A stretch of 53,949 nucleotides of DNA from Photobacterium sp. SKA34 (lineage in GTDB: Bacteria > Pseudomonadota > Gammaproteobacteria > Enterobacterales > Vibrionaceae): contig NZ_CH724142.1 in NCBI RefSeq assembly GCF_000153325.1, forward strand, positions 835,443-889,391, written 5' to 3'. Under the pieces are notes generated by a model that had not been told where the DNA came from, did no database searches, and was given only the letters and a program-made list of their open reading frames with translations. The translations under genes and the position numbers were made by a program. This document shows positions 28,410-38,379 of the stretch, piece by piece; the first letter of the stretch is position 1; every line of letters begins with the position of its first letter.

Positions 28410-28557
28410 CGCTAAACGGGAATTTTCAATGTGCCTAGTTTGCAAAGAAGATCATAGTTTTCATTATTGTCCTGTTAAACCATATATAAAGTGGTAGATT
28501 TATAACGTCCTATACTAGGGCAAGGATGACTTTAAATTTAAGCGAGAGGGAATTGGT

Positions 28558-29097
28558 ATGATTATTTATTTACATGGCTTTGATTCAACAAGCCCAGGTA
28601 ATCATGAAAAGGTTTTACAGTTACAGTTTATCGATTCTGATATCCGCTTTGTTAATTACAGTACCCTGCATCCAAAGCATGATATGCAGCATTTATTAAA
28701 AGAAGTTCATAAGTTAGTCGATGAGAATACAGATACAACGCCAATGATCTGTGGGGTTGGGTTAGGGGGCTATTGGGCTGAAAGAATTGGCTTCTTATGT
28801 GGCATTAAACAAGTCATTTTGAACCCAAATCTTCATCCGGAAAAAAATATGGAAGGACGCATTGATCGCCCAGAAGAATATACTGACATTATGACGAAAT
28901 GCGTTGAAGATTTTCGTAAAAAAAATACAGGTAATTGTCTTTGCATACTTTCAACTAATGACGAAGTATTAGATAATCAATCTACAAAAGATGAGCTAGA
29001 TCAATTTTATGATATAGTGTGGGACGAAAGTGAAACACATAAATTTAAAAAGATCTCGCAACATCTACAAAAAATAAAAGCGTTTAAAGCGCAATAA
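28558..29097 (+). CDS. ycfP: YcfP family alpha/beta-hydrolase-like protein (UPF0227)
   Basis: A 179-residue protein nearly colinear with E. coli YcfP, starting [20 protein letters not shown] and holding [21 protein letters not shown]. The nucleophile elbow usually reads GxSxG; here it is GVGLGG with no serine, as in E. coli YcfP, so it may not be a serine esterase. The function is unproved. Ribosome site GAGAGGG lies before the ATG. It precedes ndh, as in enterobacteria. Confidence 0.93.
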   Translation: MIIYLHGFDSTSPGNHEKVLQLQFIDSDIRFVNYSTLHPKHDMQHLLKEVHKLVDENTDTTPMICGVGLGGYWAERIGFLCGIKQVILNPNLHPEKNMEGRIDRPEEYTDIMTKCVEDFRKKNTGNCLCILSTNDEVLDNQSTKDELDQFYDIVWDESETHKFKKISQHLQKIKAFKAQ

Positions 29098-29125
29098 TAA
29101 CGATACATACTACCTCCTACGCCTC

Positions 29126-29222
29126 AGACGGGTCATAGATCCGTCTACCTACACTTATGTGGCATACTGGCTTCAGATCTCTTTTTGCCTAGCAGTTTGC
29201 GTGCAAAACAAACAGTCTGCTA
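29126..29222 (+). other. Two hairpins in the ndh leader
   Basis: AGACGG (29126-29131) pairs with CCGTCT (29141-29146). TAGCAG (29190-29195) pairs with CTGCTA (29217-29222), with TTTG/CAAA inside. Neither is followed by a T-run. They may be 5' UTR structure of ndh; no known class is recognised. Confidence 0.35.
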
Positions 29223-29277
29223 AGCAATAAGATATTTGTCGTTTAAAAAGATTTATAAAATTAGAGAGGAAGTGATT

Positions 29278-30567
29278 TTGACTCGAGTTATTGTTGTTGG
29301 AGGCGGTGCTGGTGGTTTAGAGCTTGCGACAAAGCTTGGACGTACCCTTGGTCGTAAAGGCCGTGCAGAAGTTACTTTAGTGGATCGACGTGCAAGTCAC
29401 TTGTGGAAACCATTACTACATGAGGTAGCAACAGGTTCATTAGATGCCGGTGTAGACGCTATTAGTTATCGAGCACATGCGAAAAACCACCACTTTGATT
29501 TTCAAATGGGTTCGTTAGAAACAATAGATCGTGAAAATAAAACGATCACACTTGCTGCATTATTTGATAAGCAAAATGAGCTGTTATTACCTGAGCGTAC
29601 ATTGGAATACGATATTCTTGTGTTAGCGATTGGTTCTACATCGAATGACTTTAATACTCCGGGTGTACGTGACCACTGTATTTTCCTTGATAGCCCAGAG
29701 CAAGCTCACCGTTTCCGTACTGAAATGAACAACCAATTCATGAGGTTACATGGAAATAAAGAGCAAAAGACAGTTGATATCGCAATTGTTGGTGCTGGTG
29801 CGACTGGTGTTGAATTATCAGCAGAGCTTCACAATGCAGTACAAGAGTTACATAACTATGGCTTTGGTGATCTAGACAGTTCACGTTTGAATGTTAACCT
29901 TGTTGAAGCCGGCGATCGTATTTTGCCTGCATTGCCTCCGCGTATTTCTCAAGCGGCGCATAACGAGTTAACTAAGCTTGGGGTAACTGTACGAACTGGT
30001 ACTATGGTTACAAAGGCTGATGAAACAGGCTTAACCACAAAAGATGGCGATCATATCCCAGCACAAATCATGGTATGGGCTGCGGGTATTAAAGCGCCTG
30101 ACTTCATGAAAGATATTTCAGGGCTTGAAACGAATCGTATTAATCAGTTAGTGGTTAAACCAACGCTTCAAACGACACGTGATGATGATATTTATGTGAT
30201 TGGTGATTTAGCATCTTGTGTCCAGGAAGATGGTTCGTTTGTTCCACCGCGCGCTCAAGCGGCACACCAAATGGCAAGTCGTTGTTTCTCAAACATTGTT
30301 GCGAAAATCACAGATCGTGAGCAGAAACCGTATGTGTATAGCGATCATGGCTCGTTAGTATCGCTAAGCCGTTTCTCAACTGTGGGCAGCTTAATGGGTA
30401 ACCTATCAAAAGGTTCAATGATGGTAGAAGGGCGCATAGCACGTATGGTGTACATCTCACTATACCGCATGCACCAAATGGCGTTACATGGCATGTTCAA
30501 AACAGGACTCATTATGTTAGTAAGCCGTATTAACCGCGTACTTCGTCCAAGCTTAAAGCTGCACTAA
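29278..30567 (+). CDS. ndh: Type II NADH:quinone dehydrogenase
   Basis: A 429-residue membrane-associated flavoprotein that passes electrons from NADH to quinone without pumping protons. FAD-binding GxGxxG is in [18 protein letters not shown]; a second Rossmann motif, [21 protein letters not shown], binds NADH. Further landmarks are [18 protein letters not shown] and [12 protein letters not shown]. The C-terminal amphipathic region is [20 protein letters not shown] chose TTG 29278, with GAGAGGA about seven bases upstream; it gives [10 protein letters not shown]. Two hairpins lie in the 180-base leader. Confidence 0.95.
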   Translation: MTRVIVVGGGAGGLELATKLGRTLGRKGRAEVTLVDRRASHLWKPLLHEVATGSLDAGVDAISYRAHAKNHHFDFQMGSLETIDRENKTITLAALFDKQNELLLPERTLEYDILVLAIGSTSNDFNTPGVRDHCIFLDSPEQAHRFRTEMNNQFMRLHGNKEQKTVDIAIVGAGATGVELSAELHNAVQELHNYGFGDLDSSRLNVNLVEAGDRILPALPPRISQAAHNELTKLGVTVRTGTMVTKADETGLTTKDGDHIPAQIMVWAAGIKAPDFMKDISGLETNRINQLVVKPTLQTTRDDDIYVIGDLASCVQEDGSFVPPRAQAAHQMASRCFSNIVAKITDREQKPYVYSDHGSLVSLSRFSTVGSLMGNLSKGSMMVEGRIARMVYISLYRMHQMALHGMFKTGLIMLVSRINRVLRPSLKLH

Positions 30568-30596
30568 ATAAGTGATAGTGATTTAATAAATGATAT

Positions 30597-30628
30597 AAAA
30601 AAACGCCAGCATTTTTGCTGGCGTTTTT
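30597..30628 (+). terminator. Terminator of ndh
   Basis: Perfect 10-bp stem AAACGCCAGC/GCTGGCGTTT, six-base loop, T-run. It has an A-run on the left, so it may also serve the FKBP gene on the minus strand. Confidence 0.9.
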
Positions 30629-30646
30629 GTTTATATCTGTATTCTA

Positions 30647-31120
30647 TTAGTTGATTTTAAATAACTCAACATCAAAAATGAGCACTGAGCCCGGTGGAAT
30701 GCTACCTGCACCGTTATTACCATAGGCTAGGTTAGCTGGAATAAAAAAACGCATTTTTTCACCAACAACCATATGTTGTAAGCCTTCCGTCCAGCCTTTG
30801 ATCACGCGGTTAAGTGGAAAAGAAATTTTTTCACCACGATCGACTGAGCTATCAAACACAGTGCCATTAATTAAAGTACCATGGTAATGCACTGTTACGC
30901 TATCTGTCGCCTTAGGGTGTTCAGTCCCTGTTCCTTTTTGCAAAACAAGGTATTGCAAACCAGAAGGCGTCGTTTGTACGCCTTCTTTTAATTTATTTTC
31001 CGCAAGAAAAGCTTCACCTTGCTTAATGTTTTCAGCAGCAACTTGTTTATTGTTGTATGAACGATAAAGGAAAAAAGCGAGTAATACGGCAACAATAACG
31101 GCAATAACAATTTTGGACAC
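30647..31120 (-). CDS. fklB: FKBP-type peptidyl-prolyl cis-trans isomerase
   Basis: A 157-residue protein with an N-terminal membrane anchor (SKIVIAVIVAVLLAFFLYRS), a short helical linker and one FKBP domain: VTVHYHGTLINGTVFDSSVDRGEKISFPLNRVIKGWTEGLQHM, ending VLIFDVELFKIN. It should catalyse prolyl isomerisation on the periplasmic side. I chose GTG 31120 with AAGGAA six bases upstream; a longer in-frame start at 31159 adds a basic, unrelated tail. E. coli FklB is longer, so the symbol is by domain resemblance. Confidence 0.9.
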   Translation of the reverse strand: MSKIVIAVIVAVLLAFFLYRSYNNKQVAAENIKQGEAFLAENKLKEGVQTTPSGLQYLVLQKGTGTEHPKATDSVTVHYHGTLINGTVFDSSVDRGEKISFPLNRVIKGWTEGLQHMVVGEKMRFFIPANLAYGNNGAGSIPPGSVLIFDVELFKIN

Positions 31121-31211
31121 AATAGTTTCCTTACAAATGAATTTCTTGCATCTTACCATTGTGTCGTTTTTCTAACAGCATGAAACTGTAAAGAATGTTG
31201 TGCTTAATCGT

Positions 31212-31451
31212 TTAATGGTGGCACATATTGGCAATGTTAGTTGTAACTATGTCATCTGTAACTGTCACTTTGTTCTTAGCAACAAAAAATTCTAACAATT
31301 GCTCAATCGTTAAATCTTTTAACTTGCAGGTGTAAAACGTCACATCAGCGCCGTAGCTATTCGCAATTTTTTCTTTCAGTGTTTCTATTGTGTACGGCTG
31401 TTGAGATTCAATCAGTAAATTAAGGATATCGTGAGCGTGATATGTATTCAT
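31212..31451 (-). CDS. yecH: YecH-like small metal-binding protein (DUF2492)
   Basis: A 79-residue protein with an N-terminal His pair (YHAHDILNLL), YGADVTFYTCKLKDLT, and a C-terminal cysteine-histidine tail ending MCHH. This His/Cys pattern fits DUF2492/YecH, thought to bind metal. Function is unknown. Tightly spaced with a GGGGGA-like ribosome site. Confidence 0.8.
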   Translation of the reverse strand: MNTYHAHDILNLLIESQQPYTIETLKEKIANSYGADVTFYTCKLKDLTIEQLLEFFVAKNKVTVTDDIVTTNIANMCHH

Positions 31452-31557
31452 GGGGGAGTAGTCCTACAATATTGTTTGCGAATGAAGCATAAGTGAAGGA
31501 CACAAAGACAATGTTGATGTGTGATAATAAAGTGCATCTTAAATGCAGCTTTTTAGG

Positions 31558-32112
31558 TTAAGTGAATAAATCGCTTGGCACTAGCGAATAAACAAGACCA
31601 TCAAGCGGTTTATTATGATAATAAATACGATTACGCGCTTCACATTCAAATTTAGCATTGCATGCTTTTGCTGTTTTTTGGCTTGCATAATTATCGATAT
31701 GCGTAATGATTTCTAAGCGCGTTAAACCCAACATTTGAAAAGCAAATTGTACGGCTGCAATATTAGCTTCAGTCGCAAACCCTTGTCGATGACAACCTGT
31801 TTTTATCCAATAACCTAAATTTGCACTATTGGCCATAGGAATAATTGCACTAAGAGAAACCGTCCCAATAAACGCATCATCAAAGCGATTAAAGATGGCA
31901 AATTCATAACTAAAATCGGTTTGCCAGCTGAGTCGGCTTGCACTAATCCATTCATGGGCATCATGTTGATCAAAGCTATTATCACACCATTCAAGCCATG
32001 GACTTAGTTCATTAACTGAGTCATGGACGGCTGCGAGAAAATCATTGAGATCAGCATTTTTAAATGGGCGAAGAATGAGCCGAGGAGTAGAGATTTCGAA
32101 ATCAAGTTTCAT
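31558..32112 (-). CDS. GNAT-family N-acetyltransferase (RimJ/RimL type)
   Basis: A 184-residue acetyltransferase. It begins with the RimJ/RimL signature (ISTPRLILRPFKNADLNDFL). The acetyl-CoA-binding segment is YWIKTGCHRQGFATEANIAAV (QGxA/G version), then FQMLGLTRLEIITHIDNYAS with the NxxS pyrophosphate contact. It likely acetylates a protein N-terminus or a small amine, but the substrate is unknown. Confidence 0.9.
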   Translation of the reverse strand: MKLDFEISTPRLILRPFKNADLNDFLAAVHDSVNELSPWLEWCDNSFDQHDAHEWISASRLSWQTDFSYEFAIFNRFDDAFIGTVSLSAIIPMANSANLGYWIKTGCHRQGFATEANIAAVQFAFQMLGLTRLEIITHIDNYASQKTAKACNAKFECEARNRIYYHNKPLDGLVYSLVPSDLFT

Positions 32113-32193
32113 AGCTATCCTGCCGAAATTCGGGAAGTATATAAAATATAAAGTACTGACCTTTTAAGATCAGTACTTTAGAGGATGGTTTAC

Positions 32194-35100
32194 TTACACC
32201 ATATGCTGACGAAATTGTTCAAGAAGATCTTCAAGGAACTTAATTCGCTTTTTATGATCACTTTGTTCAGCAATTATTTTCAGTTTTGTTGGACCTTCCA
32301 TTCTGAAAATATTTGGCTGGGTTTGCAGTAAACCAACAAGGAAGGTTGGATTAATTGCTGCATTTTGATCAAACTCGAAATAGCCGCCTTTTTCACCGTT
32401 CTCGATTTTCTTAATGCCAAGCGTTGCTGCTTTAAGTTTGACACTGTTTACCGTCAGTAAGTTCGATGCCGCTTCTGGCAATAAGCCAAATCGGTCAATT
32501 AGCTCGACTTTAATTTCGTTTAGTTCGTTGTCATCACTAGTACTTGCGATACGTTTGTAAAGTGATAAACGAGTATTAATATCAGGGATGTAGTCATCAG
32601 GTAGTAACGCTGGAATACGCAACTCAACTTCTGTTTGTTGTTTGAGTAGATCATCCAGCGAAGGCTCTTTGCCTTCTTTTAGGGCTTCAACGGCTTGTTC
32701 TAACATCTCCATAAAGAGGCTAAACCCAACCGATTGAATTTGACCACTCTGCTCGTCACCTAGTAATTCACCAGCACCACGAATTTCTAAATCATGCGTT
32801 GCTAACGTAAAGCCAGCGCCAAGATCTTCAAGGGAAGAAATCGCTTCAAGGCGTTTCACCGCATCTTTCGTCATACGCTTTGGATGTGGTGTTAATAGGT
32901 AAGCATAAGCTTGGTGGTGAGAACGACCAACACGACCACGTAATTGGTGTAACTGTGCTAAGCCAAGATTATCAGCGCGATCCATAATAATGGTATTTGC
33001 GGTAGGGACATCAATACCGGTTTCAATAATTGTGGTACACACAAGAACATTAAAACGCTGGTGGTAAAAATCGCCCATGATTTTTTCGAGTTCACGCTCG
33101 CGCATCTGACCGTGAGCAAAGGTGATACGGGCTTCTGGTATCAGCTTTGCTAAATCTTCGGTGGTCTTTTCAATGCTATCGACTTCATTATGCAGGAAGT
33201 AAACCTGACCACCACGGCTGATCTCACGTAATATCGCTTCACGAATAACGGCATCATCAGATTGGCGAACAAATGTTTTGATCGCTAAGCGACGAGCCGG
33301 TGGTGTAGCGATAATCGAAAGATCGCGCATCCCACTCATCGCCATGTTTAAGGTACGAGGAATTGGTGTCGCAGTTAAGGTTAAGATATCGACATTGGCA
33401 CGAATCGCTTTGATTTTCTCTTTCTGACGAACACCAAAGCGGTGCTCTTCATCGACAACCAATAAACCTAAATCATGGTAGTTCACACTACTGTTTAGTA
33501 GTTTATGGGTACCAATTAAGATGTCGATTTTACCTTCTTCGACATCCGCTAAAATTTGTTTTTGCTCTTTCGATGTTTTAAATCGAGATAGCACTTCGAC
33601 ACGAACAGGCGTATTAGCAAAGCGGTCGCGGAAGTTTTCAAAATGTTGTTGTGCCAATAGGGTAGTTGGCACTAACACTGTTACCTGTTTGTTGTTATCA
33701 ACAGCCACAAAGGCAGCACGCATAGCGACTTCTGTTTTACCAAAGCCGACATCACCACAAACAAGGCGGTCCATAACCTTGGTTTGGCACATATCAGACA
33801 TTACCGCGTTAATTGCTAATGCTTGATCGTAGGTTTCTTCATAGGGGAAACCTGCGCTGAATTCAGCGTACGCTTCACGATCTAGTGTAAATTTAAAGCC
33901 TGGCTTTAATTCACGCTTAGCGTAAACATCCAATAATTCAGCCGCGACATCACGCACTTTTTCTGCCGCTTTTCGGCGAGCTTTAGACCATGTTTCGCCA
34001 CCTAATTTGTGAATAGGCGCGGTATCTTCAGCGCCACCTGAATAGCTGCTAATTAAATGCAGTGATGCAACAGGGACATAGAGTTTAGCGCCACCTTGAT
34101 ATTCAAGTGTCACATACTCGGTTTTAATACCACCAGCTTCAAGGGTTTGTAAACCTTGGTAACGCCCGATACCGTGATCAATGTGAACGACAGGTTGCCC
34201 CACTTGCAGTTCAGCAAGGTTACGGATAATCGTATCAGCATTGACCGTGGCTTTTTTATCATCGCGACGACGACGTTGAACAATACGCTCACCAAGTAAG
34301 TCACTTTCACACAAGAATGCAACAGCTGGATCGTCAAGAATAAAGCCATTTTCAGCCGAGCCAATAACAAGGCTATGTTTGGTCGGATTATCAAGGGCTT
34401 CATCTAAGGTTTTACAAACCAGTGGACGGACTTTGAACCGTGCTAGTAGATCTAGCAGTGCTTCTCGACGGCCTTCTGAGGCAACAGAGAAAATGACTTT
34501 GCCTTGGAATTGCTCATCAAAGCGTCTTAGTTCAGCAAACGGTTCTTTAAGTTGATGATTAATCGTGATGCTTGGGACGGGTTTTAATTCTGGATTGAAA
34601 CGTCCTGCTTTTTGGCTATCGACAGGCTCAGACTGAATACGTACACGAGGCAGATTCTTAAAGCCTGTGAACATTTCATCCTTTGTTAGCCATAGTTCTT
34701 TAGGTTCAAGCAAAGGGCGTAATGGATCAACACGTCGTTGATCGTAACGGTATTCAGCATCGGCTAAAAAGCTATCAACGGCAGGCTCTAAATCACCCAG
34801 TGTGATAAGTAAAGACGTGTCAGGTAAGTAATCAAATAAGGTTTCTGTTTTATCAAAAAACAGTGGTTGCCAATATTCAATGCCTGCGGGCCATGTGCGT
34901 TTGCTGACTTGTTGATAAATAGATTCTGGTTCACGACGAGCTTCAAAACGTTCACGCCAGCGCATGCGGAAATTTTCAACTGCGATTTCATCAGTTGGGA
35001 ACTCATGAGCAGGTAATAAATCGATACTATCAATTTCACCAGTGGAACGTTGGTTATCTGGATCAAATTGACGAATAGAATCTACTTCATCATCAAAAAA

Positions 35101-35655
35101 ATCGATACGATAAGGTGATTGACTACCCATTGGGAATAAATCAAGCAACGAGCCTCGGCTGGCATACTCGCCATGCTCCATTACTTGATCGACATGGCGA
35201 TAACCCGATACTTCAAGTTGTAAGCGCAGTTTTTCAAGTGACATACGATCGCCAGCTTTTACGATTAAAGCATGCTGGTGGATAAATTCTCTCGGGGTCT
35301 GACGCTGTAATAAGGTACTGATCGGTACCAAAATAATGCCAGATTTCTGGCTTGGCATTTTGTATAAACGCGCTAAACGTTCAGAAATAATATCTTGGTG
35401 TGGCGAGAAATTATCATATGGCAGGGTTTCCCAGTCAGGAAAAACGTTTACCTCAACGTCGCAAAATTGCGTGATTTCTGGCTGAAGTTTTAAGGCCGTT
35501 TGGGTATCAGGAACCACCGCAAGAACAGGGCCTTTATGTGATGCTGCAACTTCTGCAAAAGACAGTGCAAGGGCTGCACCCTTGATATTACCGATGTAAC
35601 GGTTATCCCCAGCCTTACTAGGTAAGGGTATAGAAAGTAAATGTTTATTATTCAT
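32194..35655 (-). CDS. mfd: Transcription-repair coupling factor
   Basis: A 1153-residue DNA translocase (E. coli 1148). It rescues or removes stalled RNA polymerase and recruits UvrA to lesions. Visible in order are the UvrB-homology region, the RNA-polymerase-interacting domain (VVHIDHGIGRYQGLQTLEAGG), helicase motif I (CGDVGFGKTEVAMRAAF), DEEH box (LVVDEEHRFGVRQKEK), motif VI (QLRGRVGRSHHQAYAYLL), and the TRCF C-terminal domain (LRIPALLPDDYIPDINTRLSLYKRI). It overlaps the upstream PilZ gene by eight bases, so the two are coupled. Confidence 0.97.
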   Translation of the reverse strand: MNNKHLLSIPLPSKAGDNRYIGNIKGAALALSFAEVAASHKGPVLAVVPDTQTALKLQPEITQFCDVEVNVFPDWETLPYDNFSPHQDIISERLARLYKMPSQKSGIILVPISTLLQRQTPREFIHQHALIVKAGDRMSLEKLRLQLEVSGYRHVDQVMEHGEYASRGSLLDLFPMGSQSPYRIDFFDDEVDSIRQFDPDNQRSTGEIDSIDLLPAHEFPTDEIAVENFRMRWRERFEARREPESIYQQVSKRTWPAGIEYWQPLFFDKTETLFDYLPDTSLLITLGDLEPAVDSFLADAEYRYDQRRVDPLRPLLEPKELWLTKDEMFTGFKNLPRVRIQSEPVDSQKAGRFNPELKPVPSITINHQLKEPFAELRRFDEQFQGKVIFSVASEGRREALLDLLARFKVRPLVCKTLDEALDNPTKHSLVIGSAENGFILDDPAVAFLCESDLLGERIVQRRRRDDKKATVNADTIIRNLAELQVGQPVVHIDHGIGRYQGLQTLEAGGIKTEYVTLEYQGGAKLYVPVASLHLISSYSGGAEDTAPIHKLGGETWSKARRKAAEKVRDVAAELLDVYAKRELKPGFKFTLDREAYAEFSAGFPYEETYDQALAINAVMSDMCQTKVMDRLVCGDVGFGKTEVAMRAAFVAVDNNKQVTVLVPTTLLAQQHFENFRDRFANTPVRVEVLSRFKTSKEQKQILADVEEGKIDILIGTHKLLNSSVNYHDLGLLVVDEEHRFGVRQKEKIKAIRANVDILTLTATPIPRTLNMAMSGMRDLSIIATPPARRLAIKTFVRQSDDAVIREAILREISRGGQVYFLHNEVDSIEKTTEDLAKLIPEARITFAHGQMRERELEKIMGDFYHQRFNVLVCTTIIETGIDVPTANTIIMDRADNLGLAQLHQLRGRVGRSHHQAYAYLLTPHPKRMTKDAVKRLEAISSLEDLGAGFTLATHDLEIRGAGELLGDEQSGQIQSVGFSLFMEMLEQAVEALKEGKEPSLDDLLKQQTEVELRIPALLPDDYIPDINTRLSLYKRIASTSDDNELNEIKVELIDRFGLLPEAASNLLTVNSVKLKAATLGIKKIENGEKGGYFEFDQNAAINPTFLVGLLQTQPNIFRMEGPTKLKIIAEQSDHKKRIKFLEDLLEQFRQHMV

Positions 35656-36232
35656 CGTTATTATTTAATTGTCGTTGTTGAGCACGTTGGCGTAAAAGTT
35701 TTTGCTGGCTATATAAAGCTGCGCGGATCAGCAAATCTCGATCATCTTCAAGCAATCGGGTGTAACGCAATTTGATGATAAATTGCTCATCGCTAGCAAT
35801 ACTTTCGGTGACTTCAGCGTAGCAAAAAATAGCGGCGGCTGGGTAATCTAAAAACAGTTTCACTCTAACATTAGTGCCAACCTGATAGGAAGATGAACTG
35901 GTAAAACTAAGGTTACTTGCGCCAAAAGTTAAGGTGGTAAAACGATAGGTAGGATCATCTTCCTGTGATAAGACATAAGACAGTAATAGATTAATTTTAC
36001 TGTTTTGTGCTGCAAGGTAATCCATTAATGCTTGAGTTTCATTTTTGTTGAAGCTGGCGAATAAACGATCGGCATTGTCTTCTAACGTCGAACACTCGCT
36101 GGCAATACGAAATAAAGGCGGGATTTCGGTATTGAAATCTTGTTCGTCAGGTACGCTTTCATTAGATGATAAACGTTCAACGTTAATAGTAAGCCCTAGC
36201 TGGACTGAAAAATACTCATCTTGTTGTGTCAT
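35648..36232 (-). CDS. PilZ-like protein upstream of mfd (degenerate)
   Basis: A 194-residue soluble protein. By position (PilZ gene - mfd, facing lolCDE) it corresponds to the PlzB-type PilZ protein of Vibrio, from memory. The C-terminal half (about 95-175) has the PilZ beta-barrel pattern (FTTLTFGASNLSFTSSSSYQVGTNVRVKLFLD). The RxxxR and DxSxxG c-di-GMP motifs are not intact: where DxSxxG is expected it reads GASNLSF. It may therefore not bind c-di-GMP. The N-terminal half is helical with no recognised domain. Confidence 0.7.
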   Translation of the reverse strand: MTQQDEYFSVQLGLTINVERLSSNESVPDEQDFNTEIPPLFRIASECSTLEDNADRLFASFNKNETQALMDYLAAQNSKINLLLSYVLSQEDDPTYRFTTLTFGASNLSFTSSSSYQVGTNVRVKLFLDYPAAAIFCYAEVTESIASDEQFIIKLRYTRLLEDDRDLLIRAALYSQQKLLRQRAQQRQLNNNDE

Positions 36233-36485
36233 AACGCACTCACTGTGAATAAATCCTATTTCAAACTAATAATAGGAGCGGATGTCATAACTTACAGCCA
36301 CAGCATATACAGCTTGATTTAATTGAACTGATTATTACTTAGCAATCATGCGAGGGCAAGAAAAGCGGCGTAAGTGTTTATCATTTAGTCACTGAATTTA
36401 CATTACATTTACCATGTTGGATGGTAATTGATGGTGTGAACGAGTATTCTTTACCAACCTAATAAAGGAGTGGTTTCTCAATCCT

Positions 36486-37694
36486 ATGTTTCATCCAGTT
36501 TCTTTTTTTATTGGCTTACGTTATTTACGTGGTCGATCAGGCGATCGCTTTAGTCGCTTTGTCTCTTATATGTCTACAGCCGGTATTACTATTGGTGTCA
36601 TGGCGTTAATTACCGTTATGTCTGTGATGAACGGCTTTGAAGATCAGCTAAAAGGTCGAATTTTAGGTGTTCTACCGCAAGCCGTAGTATCAAGTGCAGA
36701 TGGACGAGTACCGTTATCAGAAGATGCACCTGAGGCGTTAAAACAATTGCCACATGTGACAGATGTAACGGCGATCACACGTGGTGAAGCGATTATTCAA
36801 AGTGCAAATTCTATTGCTGCTGGCAAAATGATTGGTATTGAACCTAATCAATATGATCCCATCTCACGTCATATGATGGTGGGGCGCTTAAGTGATCTTA
36901 CTCCTGGGAGTTTTAAGGTTGTAATCGGTCAAACGTTGGCCGTTGAACTAGGTGTTCAACTGGGCGAAAAAATTCGTCTAATGGTGACAAGTGCAAGCCA
37001 ATTTACTCCAATTGGTCGTATGCCGAGTCAACGAAAATTTGAAGTTTCAGGTATTTATGACACAGGCTCTGATATTGACAAACAATTGGTATACACCAAT
37101 ATTTCAGATGCAGGACGTTTATTACGCTATAAACAGGATCAAATGACAGGTTGGCGTTTATACCTTGATGATCCATTCGTTGTTCCGGAATTAGCTAAAT
37201 TGAAATTACCCAATGGTTGGACGTGGTCTGATTGGCGCGAGCAGCGCGGTGAACTTTTCCAAGCTGTAAAAATGGAAAAGAATATGATGGGCTTGATGCT
37301 TTGCTTGATCATTGGTGTGGCGGCTTTTAACATCATTTCTGCTTTAGTGATGGTTGTGATGGAGAAACAATCAGAAGTCGCAATATTAAAAACCCAAGGT
37401 ATGACTCACCGCCAAGTCTTGACGATTTTTATTGTCCAAGGTGCAAGTAGTGGTGTTATCGGTGCATTATTAGGTGGCTTGTCCGGCGCGTTAGTCGCAC
37501 ATTATCTTAATACTATTCTTTCTGTATTGGGTGTTGATTTAGCATCGATCGGTGGCACATTACCAACAGTGATTGAACCGATGCAAATTACGTTTGTTAT
37601 TTTAGGCGCTATAAGCTTGAGTTTATTAGCGACTGTTTTTCCTTCTTATCGTGCGGCCGCTGTCCGTCCTGCTGAGGCTCTTCGTTATGAATAA
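36486..37694 (+). CDS. lolC: Lipoprotein-releasing ABC transporter, permease LolC
   Basis: A 402-residue inner-membrane subunit of LolCDE, which releases outer-membrane lipoproteins to the LolA carrier. It has helix 1 ([24 protein letters not shown]), a periplasmic domain of about 200 residues, then helices 2-4 ending with [20 protein letters not shown]. LolC and LolE are homologous; E. coli assignments by gene order support LolC here. Its stop overlaps lolD by eight bases. Confidence 0.95.
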   Translation: MFHPVSFFIGLRYLRGRSGDRFSRFVSYMSTAGITIGVMALITVMSVMNGFEDQLKGRILGVLPQAVVSSADGRVPLSEDAPEALKQLPHVTDVTAITRGEAIIQSANSIAAGKMIGIEPNQYDPISRHMMVGRLSDLTPGSFKVVIGQTLAVELGVQLGEKIRLMVTSASQFTPIGRMPSQRKFEVSGIYDTGSDIDKQLVYTNISDAGRLLRYKQDQMTGWRLYLDDPFVVPELAKLKLPNGWTWSDWREQRGELFQAVKMEKNMMGLMLCLIIGVAAFNIISALVMVVMEKQSEVAILKTQGMTHRQVLTIFIVQGASSGVIGALLGGLSGALVAHYLNTILSVLGVDLASIGGTLPTVIEPMQITFVILGAISLSLLATVFPSYRAAAVRPAEALRYE

Positions 37695-38379
37695 TGCGTT
37701 GTTATCTTGTCACCAACTTTGTAAAACCTATAAAGAAGGGCAGTTTGAGACAGAAGTTTTAAATAAAGTTGATTTAGATATTGCTGACAATGAGTTGGTT
37801 GCCATCGTTGGATCATCTGGCTCAGGGAAAAGTACACTGTTGCACATTCTGGGTGCATTAGATGAACCCACTGATGGGGAAGTGTTTTTTAAAGGGCAGC
37901 GCTTAGATATTTTAAGTGCGAACAAACAAGCTAAAATTCGTAATCAAGAAATTGGCTTTGTATACCAGTTTCACCACTTACTTGCAGACTTTACTGCCGT
38001 TGAAAATGTCGCTATGCCGTTGTTAATTGGTGGTAAAAGTGTAAGTCAAGCCCGTACATGTGCACAAGATATGTTGTCTTTAGTGGGTCTTAGTCATCGT
38101 TATGAACACCGTCCTTCGGAATTGAGTGGGGGTGAGCGTCAGCGTGTCGCCATTGCACGTGCCTTGGTTAACAATCCTTCTATTGTTTTAGCTGATGAAC
38201 CTACGGGTAATCTTGATCATAAAACTGCATTAGAAATTTATGACTTAATGCGTAAATTAAATGCAGAATCAGGTACTGCATTTTTAGTTGTGACCCATGA
38301 TAGTGAGTTAGCGGCAAAGCTTGACCGTTGTATGCATATGCAAGATGGCGTGCTATCTCAAGTCGTTGTGGAGGCTTAA
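37687..38379 (+). CDS. lolD: Lipoprotein-releasing ABC transporter, ATPase LolD
   Basis: A 230-residue ABC ATPase that powers lipoprotein release. Walker A is GSSGSGKST, signature LSGGERQR, Walker [14 protein letters not shown]-loop VVTHDSE. I chose ATG 37687 inside the lolC stop region; the in-frame start at 37651 would add 12 residues read through lolC. It is translationally coupled to lolC and overlaps lolE by one base. Confidence 0.95.
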   Translation: MNNALLSCHQLCKTYKEGQFETEVLNKVDLDIADNELVAIVGSSGSGKSTLLHILGALDEPTDGEVFFKGQRLDILSANKQAKIRNQEIGFVYQFHHLLADFTAVENVAMPLLIGGKSVSQARTCAQDMLSLVGLSHRYEHRPSELSGGERQRVAIARALVNNPSIVLADEPTGNLDHKTALEIYDLMRKLNAESGTAFLVVTHDSELAAKLDRCMHMQDGVLSQVVVEA

